DNA of 64,000 nt from Crocinitomix sp. GTDB lineage: Bacteria; Bacteroidota; Bacteroidia; Flavobacteriales_D; Crocinitomicaceae. Positions within the stretch are counted from its first letter, which is position 1. Every line of letters begins with the position of its first letter. The notes below the pieces were generated by a model. The model did no database searches and was not told the DNA's origin. It saw only the letters and a program-made list of their open reading frames with translations. The DNA lies in the NCBI GenBank assembly GCA_013138735.1, contig WTCE01000018.1, positions 1-64,000 of the forward strand, given 5' to 3'. The position numbers and the translations under genes were made by a program. Shown here piece after piece: positions 46,220 to 55,602 of the stretch.

Positions 46220-48139
46220 TTATTTGTCATATATATGCACCACATATCGAAAGAATGGAGTAGGGTAGTCTATTTTTTCAGCTTTGCGAATTATGCTTTC
46301 GCCGGCTTGTATTTTTTCAAACTCGGCTTCGCTTGGCAGCAGTTCATCCAAAATTATTTCATCAAAATGGCCCCGTTCACTTTTATTTAAGAACTTCCAA
46401 TTGTAAAAAGCTAAGGCTTGTGCATAAGTTACGCCTTGAACGAGTGCGTCTGGATTGGATTTAAAATCATAAGTGGCGACATTTGACATGCTTGAATCAC
46501 TTATTAAACATTTATCGCAGTTTAGGTAATGGTCGCTATATGACCGAAAGTTTTTGCCAGCTTCATGCGCACAATTCAAATTACATTGTTTACAATCAAT
46601 TCCTGGATAAATATTAATATCTTCTTCTAAAATATGATCTGAGTAGTCTTCTGATCGTCGAATTCCATTGCCTAAATCTAATCCCCTATGGTGTGGTTTT
46701 CTGGACCAATTTATGGAAAGGTATTCAGGATAAGGATAGTCACGGTATTGCGCCTGCCAAATAAATTCTCCAATATTTCCTTTTCTTTTGAGATCTTGCC
46801 AATAATATTTATAATGAAATTTGGATTTATCGAAATTATCTGGATTAGTAATGTCTCCGGTTGTCGTGAAAAAGGATTCAATTATTTCCCGATACTCAGA
46901 TTCAGGAATTTTTTTTGTCCATTTAAATTTATAATCAAAGGGAAACAAATAGCGATTTATGTACGTTTGACTCGGGTCATATTCTTTCCATTCTAAGTTA
47001 ACTTCGTCATAATATACATTTGGCCATGTTAAAAATTTAGCGCGTAATTCGTCAACTTTATAAGATGCGCTTGACGGATTAAAGTCTGTATAAACTATTT
47101 CGCGCAAAATAGAATCTTGAATTGCACCAAGAAATTCATAATAGTCGGCATTTGAAATCCGCCAATGCTCGGTCATGTCCGTTTCATTTATCAGAATGCG
47201 TTTAGATTCTGATTCGCGTGTTGAACCGGATTCCTCAATTTCTTCCAATGAAGGTAGCGTTAACCGAATGCGGTAAGGTATTTTTTTGACATTAATTTGT
47301 GCTTGATAGAATTTTTCCAAATAAATGAGAAACGCCTGAGCCTGGTTGCCTAATAGTCCTTGCACAGGATTGTTTTTAAAGGCTTCATCTTTATAATAAT
47401 GATTGGCTAGATTATAGTAAATATCAAATGGATGAATGGATTTTTTTGCCCAAATTTGACGATCTCTCGAAATGACAAGGGACTCCCAATGATTTTTTTT
47501 TGAACTTCGAAATCGTACTTTTCGATCGTCTAATTCTTTGTTTTTATAAAAACGTTCGTTGGGTCGTAAATAAAGGTCACTTAAAAGTGGTATATAATAA
47601 TGGGCACGAACCCTCTTTCTCCAATCATAATTATAGTCAAAAAAATGGACTTCTCTATTTATAAATCGTTCGCCCGAATTGAAAATGACAGAATCATTGC
47701 CATTGATTGCGCGGCGATAGTCACCGTGTATTAATAGATCCGAAATGATGTCTGGTGGAATTTTTGAATTTCCAGTTGGGTTGGTGTTCTCATAGATTTT
47801 CTCTCTATAAATAGAGTCTAAAACCCAAGCGTAAAATGCGTCATATTCTGTATTGTTCACCCAGTCAATTCTTAATAGTTTCAAAACCTCGATTTCTGTT
47901 TCATTCGAAATTTCATCCCTGAATCGCAAAAATTCTATTCCATTATGAATGCCGGTTGTGTCACCCTTTTGACTTAAAGAAGAGTCATGCATCACATTTC
48001 CTGCAATAATATTGTTATAACTAGCAACTGGTTTTAATTGAATGTAATCGAAATTAAAAATGGGCTGTAGTTTTTTAGGTGTTTGCCCAAAAACGGTAAC
48101 CGTGCAAAAAAGTGAGAGTAAGAATAAAAGTCTATGCAT
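46220..48139 (-). CDS. Large secreted protein with a SUMF1-like C-terminal part
   Basis: The 639-residue protein has a signal peptide (LLFLLSLFCTVTVFGQ). Most of it is unfamiliar. Repeated charged helices carry patterns such as 'W...Y..FY.WV.DSIYR' and 'W.ISNADYYEFLGAIQDSILRE'. The last 130 residues have a Cys cluster (CKQCNLNC...CDKC) and GVTYAQALAFYNWKF plus LPSEAEFEKI, which recall the formylglycine-generating-enzyme-like (SUMF1) fold used by gliding proteins GldJ/GldK. The usual catalytic Cys pair of that enzyme cannot be assigned. Likely periplasmic or cell-surface; role unknown. Confidence 0.65.
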   Translation of the reverse strand: MHRLLFLLSLFCTVTVFGQTPKKLQPIFNFDYIQLKPVASYNNIIAGNVMHDSSLSQKGDTTGIHNGIEFLRFRDEISNETEIEVLKLLRIDWVNNTEYDAFYAWVLDSIYREKIYENTNPTGNSKIPPDIISDLLIHGDYRRAINGNDSVIFNSGERFINREVHFFDYNYDWRKRVRAHYYIPLLSDLYLRPNERFYKNKELDDRKVRFRSSKKNHWESLVISRDRQIWAKKSIHPFDIYYNLANHYYKDEAFKNNPVQGLLGNQAQAFLIYLEKFYQAQINVKKIPYRIRLTLPSLEEIEESGSTRESESKRILINETDMTEHWRISNADYYEFLGAIQDSILREIVYTDFNPSSASYKVDELRAKFLTWPNVYYDEVNLEWKEYDPSQTYINRYLFPFDYKFKWTKKIPESEYREIIESFFTTTGDITNPDNFDKSKFHYKYYWQDLKRKGNIGEFIWQAQYRDYPYPEYLSINWSRKPHHRGLDLGNGIRRSEDYSDHILEEDINIYPGIDCKQCNLNCAHEAGKNFRSYSDHYLNCDKCLISDSSMSNVATYDFKSNPDALVQGVTYAQALAFYNWKFLNKSERGHFDEIILDELLPSEAEFEKIQAGESIIRKAEKIDYPTPFFRYVVHIYDK

Positions 48140-48251
48140 TGATTAGAACAAAATTAACGTCCCTTATAATAAGTTTTAATATAGGAAATGTAACAGTAAT
48201 AGCGAAATAAATGCATTAATTATTCAATTCAATTTATCACCAAATAAGAAT

Positions 48252-48259
48252 TATCTTTG
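48252..48259 (+). promoter_or_regulatory. -7 box directly before the endonuclease-family start
   Basis: TATCTTTG is a perfect TAnnTTTG. It ends 6 bases before ATG 48266, so the mRNA would be leaderless or have almost no leader. No clear -33 TTG is seen. Confidence 0.5.
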
Positions 48260-48265
48260 TACCAG

Positions 48266-49471
48266 ATGTTGCGATTGATTTTAGGTATTGGATTTGTATT
48301 TTGTTTGATGGGGGCTACTTTTGCTCAGGACACGATTAGAGTGATGTATTATAATCTCCTTAATTTCCCAGATGATTCTCCTGAAAGGATTGAAGATTTA
48401 CGACAAATTATGGGTTATGCTCAGCCAGATATATTGGTCGTTTGCGAATTACAATCAAGCGAAGGGGCAGATTTGATATTGAATGAGGCGCTTAATGTTT
48501 GGGGTGAGGATAAATTCGAAGCAGCTGAATATGTTGACGGACCTTATACAGATAACATGTTGTTCTATAATTCAGATCTGCTGGGTTTTATAGGTCAAGA
48601 AGAAATCCCTACTGATTTAAGAGACATTAATGAGTATCAACTCTACTATAAAAACCCTGGATTAGGTGCCAGTTCTGATACAATTTATTTGAATTTATAC
48701 GGCGTACATTTAAAAGCAGGATCTGGATTTTTTAATCGAAGAAAAGAACAGGCAATTGTGTTAAAATATTATTTGAATACGCTTTCTAATGCGGAGAATA
48801 TTTTTGTAGGTGGCGATTTTAATTTCTATTCTGGAAATGAGTCGGGTTGTTTGGCTATACGCGAAACTGGGGATGTTGATTTATTTGACCCGATTAGCAG
48901 TATTGGAGATTGGAATAATAATGGCGCTTATGCAAATATTCATACACAAAGTACGCGCACAGCTCCGTTGGCGGATGGCGCTGGCGGAGGTATGGATGAT
49001 CGTTTTGATCTTATTTTTACAACTGCGGATGTATTGGACAATACAAACGGTATAAATATGATTGAAGGTTCCTATCAAGCATTAGGACAGGATGGTGATC
49101 GTTTTAACAGCGCTATCAATTCTCCTTATAATCCATCTGTGCCTGATAGCGTTTCGAGTGCACTCTATTTTATGTCTGACCATCTTCCTGTTTTGCTCGA
49201 TCTGAAAACGGATTATACAGCTGATATTTCTAGTCATGTTAAGCCAAATGTGGAATGGTTTTATAATGCAACGACCAATGAATTGGTTTTTAATCAACCA
49301 ATTCAGAATGCCCAATTTGAGCTGTATGATTTAAGTGGCAAATTGATTCTGCAACAAACCATTGAAATTGCTCAAACAATTGAAATTCCTAGCCATCTTA
49401 ATAATGGACTTTTCTGCTGGAATCTGTTAGAAGATCATGCCGTGTTAAAAGGCAAGTTGGTAAAAAAGTAA
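48266..49471 (+). CDS. Secreted endonuclease/exonuclease/phosphatase-family protein with T9SS signal
   Basis: The start is put at ATG 48266 (MLRLILGIGFVFCLMGATFAQ, a signal peptide); a TTG three codons upstream lies inside the -7 box. The 401-residue protein has the EEP fold: VMYYNLLNFP, VCELQS (metal Glu), YGVHLKAGSG, VGGDFNFY (Asp/Asn pair) and the C-terminal SDHLPVLLDL (catalytic Asp-His). A weak T9SS-type tail follows (QFELYDLSGKLIL...). It could be an extracellular nuclease or phosphodiesterase. Confidence 0.85.
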   Translation: MLRLILGIGFVFCLMGATFAQDTIRVMYYNLLNFPDDSPERIEDLRQIMGYAQPDILVVCELQSSEGADLILNEALNVWGEDKFEAAEYVDGPYTDNMLFYNSDLLGFIGQEEIPTDLRDINEYQLYYKNPGLGASSDTIYLNLYGVHLKAGSGFFNRRKEQAIVLKYYLNTLSNAENIFVGGDFNFYSGNESGCLAIRETGDVDLFDPISSIGDWNNNGAYANIHTQSTRTAPLADGAGGGMDDRFDLIFTTADVLDNTNGINMIEGSYQALGQDGDRFNSAINSPYNPSVPDSVSSALYFMSDHLPVLLDLKTDYTADISSHVKPNVEWFYNATTNELVFNQPIQNAQFELYDLSGKLILQQTIEIAQTIEIPSHLNNGLFCWNLLEDHAVLKGKLVKK

Positions 49472-49511
49472 ATGGTATCTAGTCGGAAATAGACCAGTCA
49501 CTAAGTATCTC

Positions 49512-50645
49512 TTAATTGCGAACTAATTTCTCAGTATGCAATACACCATTTTGGTTAATGGTCACAAAGAAAATTCCTTTATCCGCAATGTCCAATTGAA
49601 CAGTGGTTAAAGTCTCTGTTGTTTCCAAAACAACTTGTCCTAAAGAATTATGTACCGTAATCTTTTTCTCCGCATTATCCTTAAATGACAAGGTCACTTC
49701 AGATTGATTAGATGGATTAGGATACATCATGAATTCAACAGGTGCAACGTTTGTCTCAATGCCACTCGTTAAAAAATTCAATGTGTATTGACTAAAGAAA
49801 CGCCAAATTTCTTCAGATGCGTTAAAGTCGTTATTTGTGCCAACTCCACCAAAGGCCGATCCTGGCCAAGTGTGCTCTCCATCATTTATTCGATAGAATT
49901 CAACAGTACTCCCTAATAATCCGTTTTCGTATACAAAATGTGTTGCCGTACAACCATCATCCGGATCAGTGTCAGGAATTTCTGTTACAATTGGTTCAGT
50001 ATCACATTCATTAAAGGCTACCCAATGATTAACAATGTCCTCAGTAGCCATAAAGAATAAATTTCCTTCATAGGGTACAGTTCCATCAGCCGTTCCATGA
50101 ATTTCCATTACTGGCATAGGGTGGTTAGTAATGCAGGCGTCAAACTCAACTGGAGTCATAGCTCCTGTTACAGATGCTATTGCTGCAATTCTACCGCTCA
50201 ATAAACAAGCTAATTTATAACTCATGAATCCACCATTACTCATTCCTGTGCTGTAGATTCGGTTTCCGTCAATATTATAATTCGCGTAAATTGTATCAAT
50301 CAATGCAGATAAAAATCCAACATCATCAACGCTTGAAGTTCCAAAGGTATTCCAATGATTGGTGCCTAGATCATCCGTTAATCCCATTGGGTGGACAATG
50401 ATGAAATTTGCCGTATCTGCAATTGGTCTAAAATCACCATATACTTCTTGCTCCAAATTATTAGAGCCATATCCATGCAAGTTAAATACTAGTGGAGCGG
50501 GTTGCGTTCCATCATAAATGTCTGGAATATATAATTTATAGGTACGTTCAGCTCCGTCAAAATCGAAACTTGAGACAACTGTTGTTTGGGTATTTCCTAC
50601 TGCCGCAAAAATGAGGCAAGAAGCGAAAAGTAATATTTTTTTCAT
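49512..50645 (-). CDS. Secreted esterase of the PHB-depolymerase-like family with T9SS signal
   Basis: The 377-residue protein has a signal peptide (LIFAAVGNTQ). The alpha/beta hydrolase domain has PLVFNLHGYGSN, the nucleophile block YSTGMSNGGFMSY (Ser136) and HGTADGTVPYEG; a His in NDGEHTWPG completes the triad. It resembles LpqC/feruloyl-esterase-like proteins. The C-terminus has FMMYPNPSNQSEVTLSF, a T9SS sorting domain. It probably hydrolyses an ester outside the cell. Substrate unknown. Confidence 0.88.
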   Translation of the reverse strand: MKKILLFASCLIFAAVGNTQTTVVSSFDFDGAERTYKLYIPDIYDGTQPAPLVFNLHGYGSNNLEQEVYGDFRPIADTANFIIVHPMGLTDDLGTNHWNTFGTSSVDDVGFLSALIDTIYANYNIDGNRIYSTGMSNGGFMSYKLACLLSGRIAAIASVTGAMTPVEFDACITNHPMPVMEIHGTADGTVPYEGNLFFMATEDIVNHWVAFNECDTEPIVTEIPDTDPDDGCTATHFVYENGLLGSTVEFYRINDGEHTWPGSAFGGVGTNNDFNASEEIWRFFSQYTLNFLTSGIETNVAPVEFMMYPNPSNQSEVTLSFKDNAEKKITVHNSLGQVVLETTETLTTVQLDIADKGIFFVTINQNGVLHTEKLVRN

Positions 50646-50752
50646 ATCTATTTTTTAAAGAGAACCCTAATTTATTAAAATTATGCGAGCATAGCAAAGT
50701 TTGCACCCTTTTTGAAGGTTTATTATATTGCATGGAATTAAAACTGAAATCA

Positions 50753-51553
50753 ATGAAATATTATCCCATTATCGCGTTTGTGTTACTCGCATTTGTTCAA
50801 GCGTGCGGTTCAGAGACGAACACAGAACCTTTAACAGATGAAGTGCAAACGCTTGAGGAAGTTATAGATACGGCAATTGTTGAACCCTTAGTGGAGGAGA
50901 AAATTGTAATTAATGATCATTTACAGGCAATTTTGGATAAATCAGACACTACATATCAATTGCCCATAAATGTTGACACAAATTTTGTGAACGCAATTGA
51001 TTTTGAACAAAAGTCAATTCAAACATCATTGAGTTTCGAAAATGGGCGGTATTTGGGAGCTAGACTTTTAGAGAATGCACCAACTGGAAATGCAACCTAT
51101 AATATCGAAGTCTTTTGCAAGATAGACTCCTTAAAATCTGAGGGAGAATATGAAGATTATGTCAACAATTTAGACATTGGAATGATGCAAGTCGCAGAAG
51201 CGTTTGTCGAAGGACTCATTGAAATTGACTCCAGTAAATTGATCTTACTGTGGAGTATTACGTTTAGCACATATGAAGCATGTCCTTATGCATCAGGTTC
51301 GTTAGTTTTTGGAACATTGCTGCATAATTATGAAGTACAGAACACCATGCTTTTGGCAGAAGTTTCTGGAGGCGGAGATCCACCTTCTTGGGGAGAAACG
51401 CGTATTTCAACTAGCATTTCTAAGACACTTGAAATGAAAACAAATTCAATTAATCAATATGGAGATTCTGACGAAGGTGAAGTAGAAACTATTGCGGAAT
51501 CTTATTTAACAGAGATTGGAGTTGAAGCATTTGAATACGGCATGGACTACTAA
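50753..51553 (+). CDS. Lipoprotein of unknown function
   Basis: The start at ATG 50753 gives MKYYPIIAFVLLAFVQACGS, a signal peptide with lipobox; an ATG seven codons upstream is in frame. The remaining 266-residue protein has an acidic linker and then a mixed alpha/beta region ending in VEAFEYGMDY. A block CPYASGSLVFGTLLHN may be a conserved core. No family recognised. It is divergent from the esterase gene. Confidence 0.7.
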   Translation: MKYYPIIAFVLLAFVQACGSETNTEPLTDEVQTLEEVIDTAIVEPLVEEKIVINDHLQAILDKSDTTYQLPINVDTNFVNAIDFEQKSIQTSLSFENGRYLGARLLENAPTGNATYNIEVFCKIDSLKSEGEYEDYVNNLDIGMMQVAEAFVEGLIEIDSSKLILLWSITFSTYEACPYASGSLVFGTLLHNYEVQNTMLLAEVSGGGDPPSWGETRISTSISKTLEMKTNSINQYGDSDEGEVETIAESYLTEIGVEAFEYGMDY

Positions 51554-51612
51554 AACTTTAGCATTAAACAAGTTTTAATATCGCTTAACACTTAACACTG
51601 AGAACTGTGTTT

Positions 51613-52431
51613 TTAGTCGTCAAAAAAAGCGGCAGGATTAGCATATTTATAAACCATTCCAAGAGCCAATTTTGATTTTTCGTTTGAAACAGTTTTGTCG
51701 ACCGCAGGAACGGTTGCATCAAAATCAGGAGTTTCCATGCTCAAGGCAAAAGCAGCATCAGTATAAAATGCTGCGCGAGTTGGATGCTCATCTGAAGAAC
51801 CGTTAAAAACATCACCGTAGGCATCTTTTTCAATGATTGCAGCAATTAAGGTGATACAGTCTTCTAAATGAATGAGATTAATTTTACCATTCGGGTTTGG
51901 TAGTGGTGTATTTGCCTTAAGAAATCTTCCCGGATGCCGATCAGGCCCAAAGAGTCCTGCAAATCGGACAATGGTAGCGTTTTTACCAAAATGAGTTTGA
52001 ATTACTTTTTCGGCATCCAATACAAATTGACCGGAGACCTTAGTTGGATTGGTCGCTGAATCTTCTGTTGCTATTTGATTGTTATTACCGTAAACCGAAG
52101 TTGAGCTCACAAAAATCACTTTGAGATCAGAATCGCACCGATCAACAATTTCTTGCATTTGTAATGCATAATTATCTGCAAGATTATCTTTTTTTCCAGG
52201 TGGAATGTTGATAATCAGGGTGTCAATGTCTTGAATGAAATTTTTCCAATTACCTTGAATATTGTTCTTCGTGATTTTGATAATCCTCACAGCCAATTGC
52301 GACTGAAGTAATTGCATTAATTTTTCTGATGATGTTGTGCTACCAGTTATTTCGAAGCCCTTTTTAAAAAGATGCTTTGCAAGTGGAAGCCCTAGCCATC
52401 CTAATCCCAGAATTGCAATTTTTTTAGACAT
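51613..52431 (-). CDS. NAD-dependent epimerase/dehydratase-like protein, YeeZ type
   Basis: The 272-residue Rossmann protein begins KKIAILGLGWLGLPLAKHLFKKG, a dinucleotide-binding motif. FVSSTSVYGNN is the SDR Ser block and VRFAGLFGPDRHPGRF is conserved in the YeeZ-like group. The classical YxxxK pair is not obvious, so it may be an atypical or non-catalytic SDR. Cytoplasmic. It is convergent with the lipoprotein gene at 50753. Confidence 0.82.
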   Translation of the reverse strand: MSKKIAILGLGWLGLPLAKHLFKKGFEITGSTTSSEKLMQLLQSQLAVRIIKITKNNIQGNWKNFIQDIDTLIINIPPGKKDNLADNYALQMQEIVDRCDSDLKVIFVSSTSVYGNNNQIATEDSATNPTKVSGQFVLDAEKVIQTHFGKNATIVRFAGLFGPDRHPGRFLKANTPLPNPNGKINLIHLEDCITLIAAIIEKDAYGDVFNGSSDEHPTRAAFYTDAAFALSMETPDFDATVPAVDKTVSNEKSKLALGMVYKYANPAAFFDD

Positions 52432-52606
52432 GTTTAAAGTTCAAACCGTACACACAATTGAATAATAGTCGTATTGGATTCGGGTTAATCTACATTAAAA
52501 CAAAAATAAGGAATTAACTTATAAAATTCGATTTTTTTGGCCTTAATCATCAAAGAATTTAATCTTTTAATTCAACCGTTAAATAGATTCTGTAAGTGTT
52601 ATCGCT

Positions 52607-54763
52607 TTATCGTTTAATAAATTTTAGCGTTGACTCTCCTTGTTCATGAATAATTTTCACCAAATATATACCAGTTTCCAATTCGCTTGTGTTAAAGGTA
52701 TAGTCAGACTTTTCAATGCCAGAAAAGGTATAGATTAAATCCCCTGTAATTGAGCGAATTTGAATAGATTTTGCTTGCGTATTTGTAGGTATTATCAGTT
52801 GAATGTCCCCGTTCCCCGGATTTGGATAAAGTTGGAAACCTGCTTCGTTTGAATTGCCCATTATTCCAATAACCTTTTCTAAATCAATGGTGATTAGTCC
52901 AGTGCTTAAAGCTGGGATTTCATAAGAGCTTAGGTCAACTGACAGCTCTTCAACAATTGTCAATGATGGATTTTCAGTATTATCATGCCAAGTGTCATTA
53001 AACTTTGTTTCGCCAAAACTGGAATATAATCCAGTAGAATCTGCTGCCTGCAAATAGGAACTACTTGCTAGTTCATTAATTGTATAGGTACTTCCTTCAA
53101 ATAATGTTGAGGTGAAATCCGCGACATCAAGCGGTAAACTATTCGTCGTTTTATTACTATAATAAATCAATATTTGCGGATTGATTTCGGCGTCATTTTG
53201 AATCAAAAAACTATTTACAGTCACCGTATTGCTATCTAATAAAATCGGAATGTCTATGCCTTGATACGAATAGGCTTCAGATGCCTGTGCAAGAGGTTCG
53301 AAAAATTGGTAGGTATAAAAATTCGATTGGATTGCTGAAGTGTCTACGCCTAATCTTGTTTGAATAACGGACCATCTGTTTTTATAACCAATTCTGTGAT
53401 GGGTTGAAAATTCAATTGTATTATTGTTCGTAACGTTAAATTCTATTTGTTGCATCAAATGTTCTTGGATAAAACTCGCGTACAAAAAGGTGTTCATATA
53501 GTCCAAATTGTTTCCTGTATGTACGCCGGGAGAAATGATTCCCCATTCGGTTAGCCACAACTTTGTATCTGTTGGAAAACCGTCTAAGGCGTGTGAAAAT
53601 TCTGGTTTTAATTCGTGTCGGGTATAATCTCCTAAAGCACATTTCCCACAGTCGAAACGGCAAGTTCGGTCCGTCACGTAATCATCTGGACATCCGTCTG
53701 GGCAAGGTTCACCCTCACTAATACAAGCGTTGTTGGTATAATAATCATGGAGGGCTACCGCATCATAAAATTCAGGAGTATAAGCTTTAACCGCGTTATT
53801 CCAAGTGGCATTTGAAGGTTCAGAGAGTACGGCAAATTTCATTTCGGGATATTCGGCAGCAATTCGTTTACTATAAATATCACTCAAAGCCATATAAGTT
53901 TCAGGTGTTACATTACTATTCGAAGTTTGATAGAACGGAAAAAATAATTCATTCCCAAATTCAATTCCAACCACATTAATGTCATTGTCTATTAAATAAT
54001 CCAAGGCGTCAATAACTTCTTTATAATACAATTCAAAAATGGCTGTTGGGTCAGCAATGTTTAAATGATCACTTGGATCGGAAGGTTCTAAATACGCCTC
54101 TTTCAATACGGTTACTAAAAATTTTGTTTGAAAATGAGCGAATACATTCGGTACATAAATCACATCCATTTTGTAATCCGTGTCGCCAGTTGCATGAACC
54201 TCTTCCTCAACCGCCAAAACATAATTCACGAAACCACGAATGTAATTTGGATTGGCAGCCGCATCATCTAAGATTACACGCGGGTCTTTTTTACAAAATT
54301 GTTCACGGATTACATTTGCTCCACCAAAAACACTGGTTTCTACATCTTGTGTGCCGCATCCAGCTGCAAAAATTGGAGCGTCTGGATCATAAGTCCCATC
54401 TTCATACTCGTAGAGGTGATAAAAATTTGCAATTGTCCCGCCTGGAAAACGCATGCTAGTCGGTTTAATGTCGGCAGTTTTTTGAACCAAGTTTTCTTGT
54501 GGGGTAAAGGATACAATCTTGAAATCATTAAACGTATCAAATGGGGGAGGCAAAATGGCGCAAGCATCAACAATGCTGACAGGGCTATTGGAGGCTTCAA
54601 ACATTTCATTAAATGTTGGACCTGTATTAAAACCACTCAATTTTGAATTCACAATTTGCGCGTCAGTAATGTTAAAATTTAATTCAACTGTTTGCGCATT
54701 AGCTGATGGACCTATGCATATAAAAGCTATTATTCCAAGAATAAAGGGTAAGCATTTTTTCAT
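52607..54763 (-). CDS. Secreted clan-A-type glycoside hydrolase with T9SS signal
   Basis: The 718-residue protein has a signal peptide (PSANAQ). The catalytic region contains SMRFPGGTIANFYHLYEYE, VVGIEFGNELFFPF with putative acid/base Glu272, and LWLTEWG with putative nucleophile Glu406. This is the pattern of (beta/alpha)8 retaining hydrolases such as alpha-L-arabinofuranosidases and GH39/GH79-like enzymes. A Cys-rich loop (CISEGEPCPDGCPDDYVTDR, then CRFDCGKC, residues about 347-375) lies between them. The C-terminus has LYPNPGNGDIQLII, a T9SS sorting domain. It probably attacks a plant or algal polysaccharide outside the cell. Confidence 0.78.
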   Translation of the reverse strand: MKKCLPFILGIIAFICIGPSANAQTVELNFNITDAQIVNSKLSGFNTGPTFNEMFEASNSPVSIVDACAILPPPFDTFNDFKIVSFTPQENLVQKTADIKPTSMRFPGGTIANFYHLYEYEDGTYDPDAPIFAAGCGTQDVETSVFGGANVIREQFCKKDPRVILDDAAANPNYIRGFVNYVLAVEEEVHATGDTDYKMDVIYVPNVFAHFQTKFLVTVLKEAYLEPSDPSDHLNIADPTAIFELYYKEVIDALDYLIDNDINVVGIEFGNELFFPFYQTSNSNVTPETYMALSDIYSKRIAAEYPEMKFAVLSEPSNATWNNAVKAYTPEFYDAVALHDYYTNNACISEGEPCPDGCPDDYVTDRTCRFDCGKCALGDYTRHELKPEFSHALDGFPTDTKLWLTEWGIISPGVHTGNNLDYMNTFLYASFIQEHLMQQIEFNVTNNNTIEFSTHHRIGYKNRWSVIQTRLGVDTSAIQSNFYTYQFFEPLAQASEAYSYQGIDIPILLDSNTVTVNSFLIQNDAEINPQILIYYSNKTTNSLPLDVADFTSTLFEGSTYTINELASSSYLQAADSTGLYSSFGETKFNDTWHDNTENPSLTIVEELSVDLSSYEIPALSTGLITIDLEKVIGIMGNSNEAGFQLYPNPGNGDIQLIIPTNTQAKSIQIRSITGDLIYTFSGIEKSDYTFNTSELETGIYLVKIIHEQGESTLKFIKR

Positions 54764-54911
54764 AGAGTGGTTCTTAGTTGGTTATAATTGGGAGGCCATA
54801 TTTTCAATATTATCGATTTTGCTTAAAATAACCCCTATTGGATTTCATAATTAATCACTATTTAAATTAACATTTTCAGTCTGTGGATCGTATAACTCTG
54901 TTAGTTTGTAT

Positions 54912-54919
54912 TATTTTTG
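54912..54919 (+). promoter_or_regulatory. Candidate -7 box of the MoxR ternary operon
   Basis: TATTTTTG matches TAnnTTTG and lies 41 bases before the first ATG of the five-gene operon. A convincing -33 element is not seen. Confidence 0.45.
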
Positions 54920-54960
54920 ATTTGGTTAAAACGCACAATCCAGAACAATAACGACTTAAA

Positions 54961-55602
54961 ATGCAAGAGAATTATTTTTTGAATATGCTAAAATCACTAC
55001 GCGAAAGTGAAGAGGTTATTTTGTATCAAAATATTCTAAAAATATCAGCCGAAGAAAAAAAAATGACGACTGATTTTTTGCAAGAGGCTTACACAAAGGA
55101 AGAACTCAATTATCCGAATAAAGCACCTGAATTTGATGCGTTAGCTGCAATTTGGGCGGCAGAGGTGGTGTATTTAACGGCACAATTAATTTTGTATCGC
55201 AAAGATGAGATTGAAGCCTTGGCTGAATTATTTAAATCGGATCATATTCCTGTTACGGCGAGTTCAATGCTTTCAACTGATCTTTGTTTGCGATTTGTCC
55301 CGGACATGTTAATTGAATTGAAAATGATCGATCCGGAAGATCAATTGATTGAAGTTTTGGAGGGGATTATGAAAAAATGGCATTATTCAGCCATCAATTA
55401 CCAGCAGGAGGTAAATGATTTAAACCTTGATGCTATAGCAGCAAATCAATGTTTGAAACAACTTTATCTGAATCGAATCGTTTTGAAGAGGAATATAAAA
55501 TTAGCCGAACTCGACCTGTTCAATCAAGCGATTCACGGAAATTTGGGGATATACCAAAAAGAGTATTGGCCAGACTTTAAATTGAATGAAAAAAATGAAT
55601 GA
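54961..55602 (+). CDS. First gene of the MoxR-vWA operon, unknown all-alpha protein
   Basis: The 213-residue protein is predicted mainly helical from its repeating hydrophobic/charged pattern (EEVILYQNILKISAEEKKMTTDFLQEAYTKEELNYP; FDALAAIWAAEVVYLTAQLILY). It has no signal peptide. I recognise no enzyme motif. Its last 17 bases overlap the MoxR ATPase gene, so it belongs to the operon. In described MoxR-vWA-beta-propeller ternary systems several small companion domains (named bpX) are encoded alongside MoxR; this is probably one, but I cannot say which. Confidence 0.7.
   Translation: MQENYFLNMLKSLRESEEVILYQNILKISAEEKKMTTDFLQEAYTKEELNYPNKAPEFDALAAIWAAEVVYLTAQLILYRKDEIEALAELFKSDHIPVTASSMLSTDLCLRFVPDMLIELKMIDPEDQLIEVLEGIMKKWHYSAINYQQEVNDLNLDAIAANQCLKQLYLNRIVLKRNIKLAELDLFNQAIHGNLGIYQKEYWPDFKLNEKNE

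Noticed and set aside
54046-54854. Plus-strand frames opposite the glycoside hydrolase
   Set aside because: They are antisense to a signal peptide and catalytic domain and show no family features.
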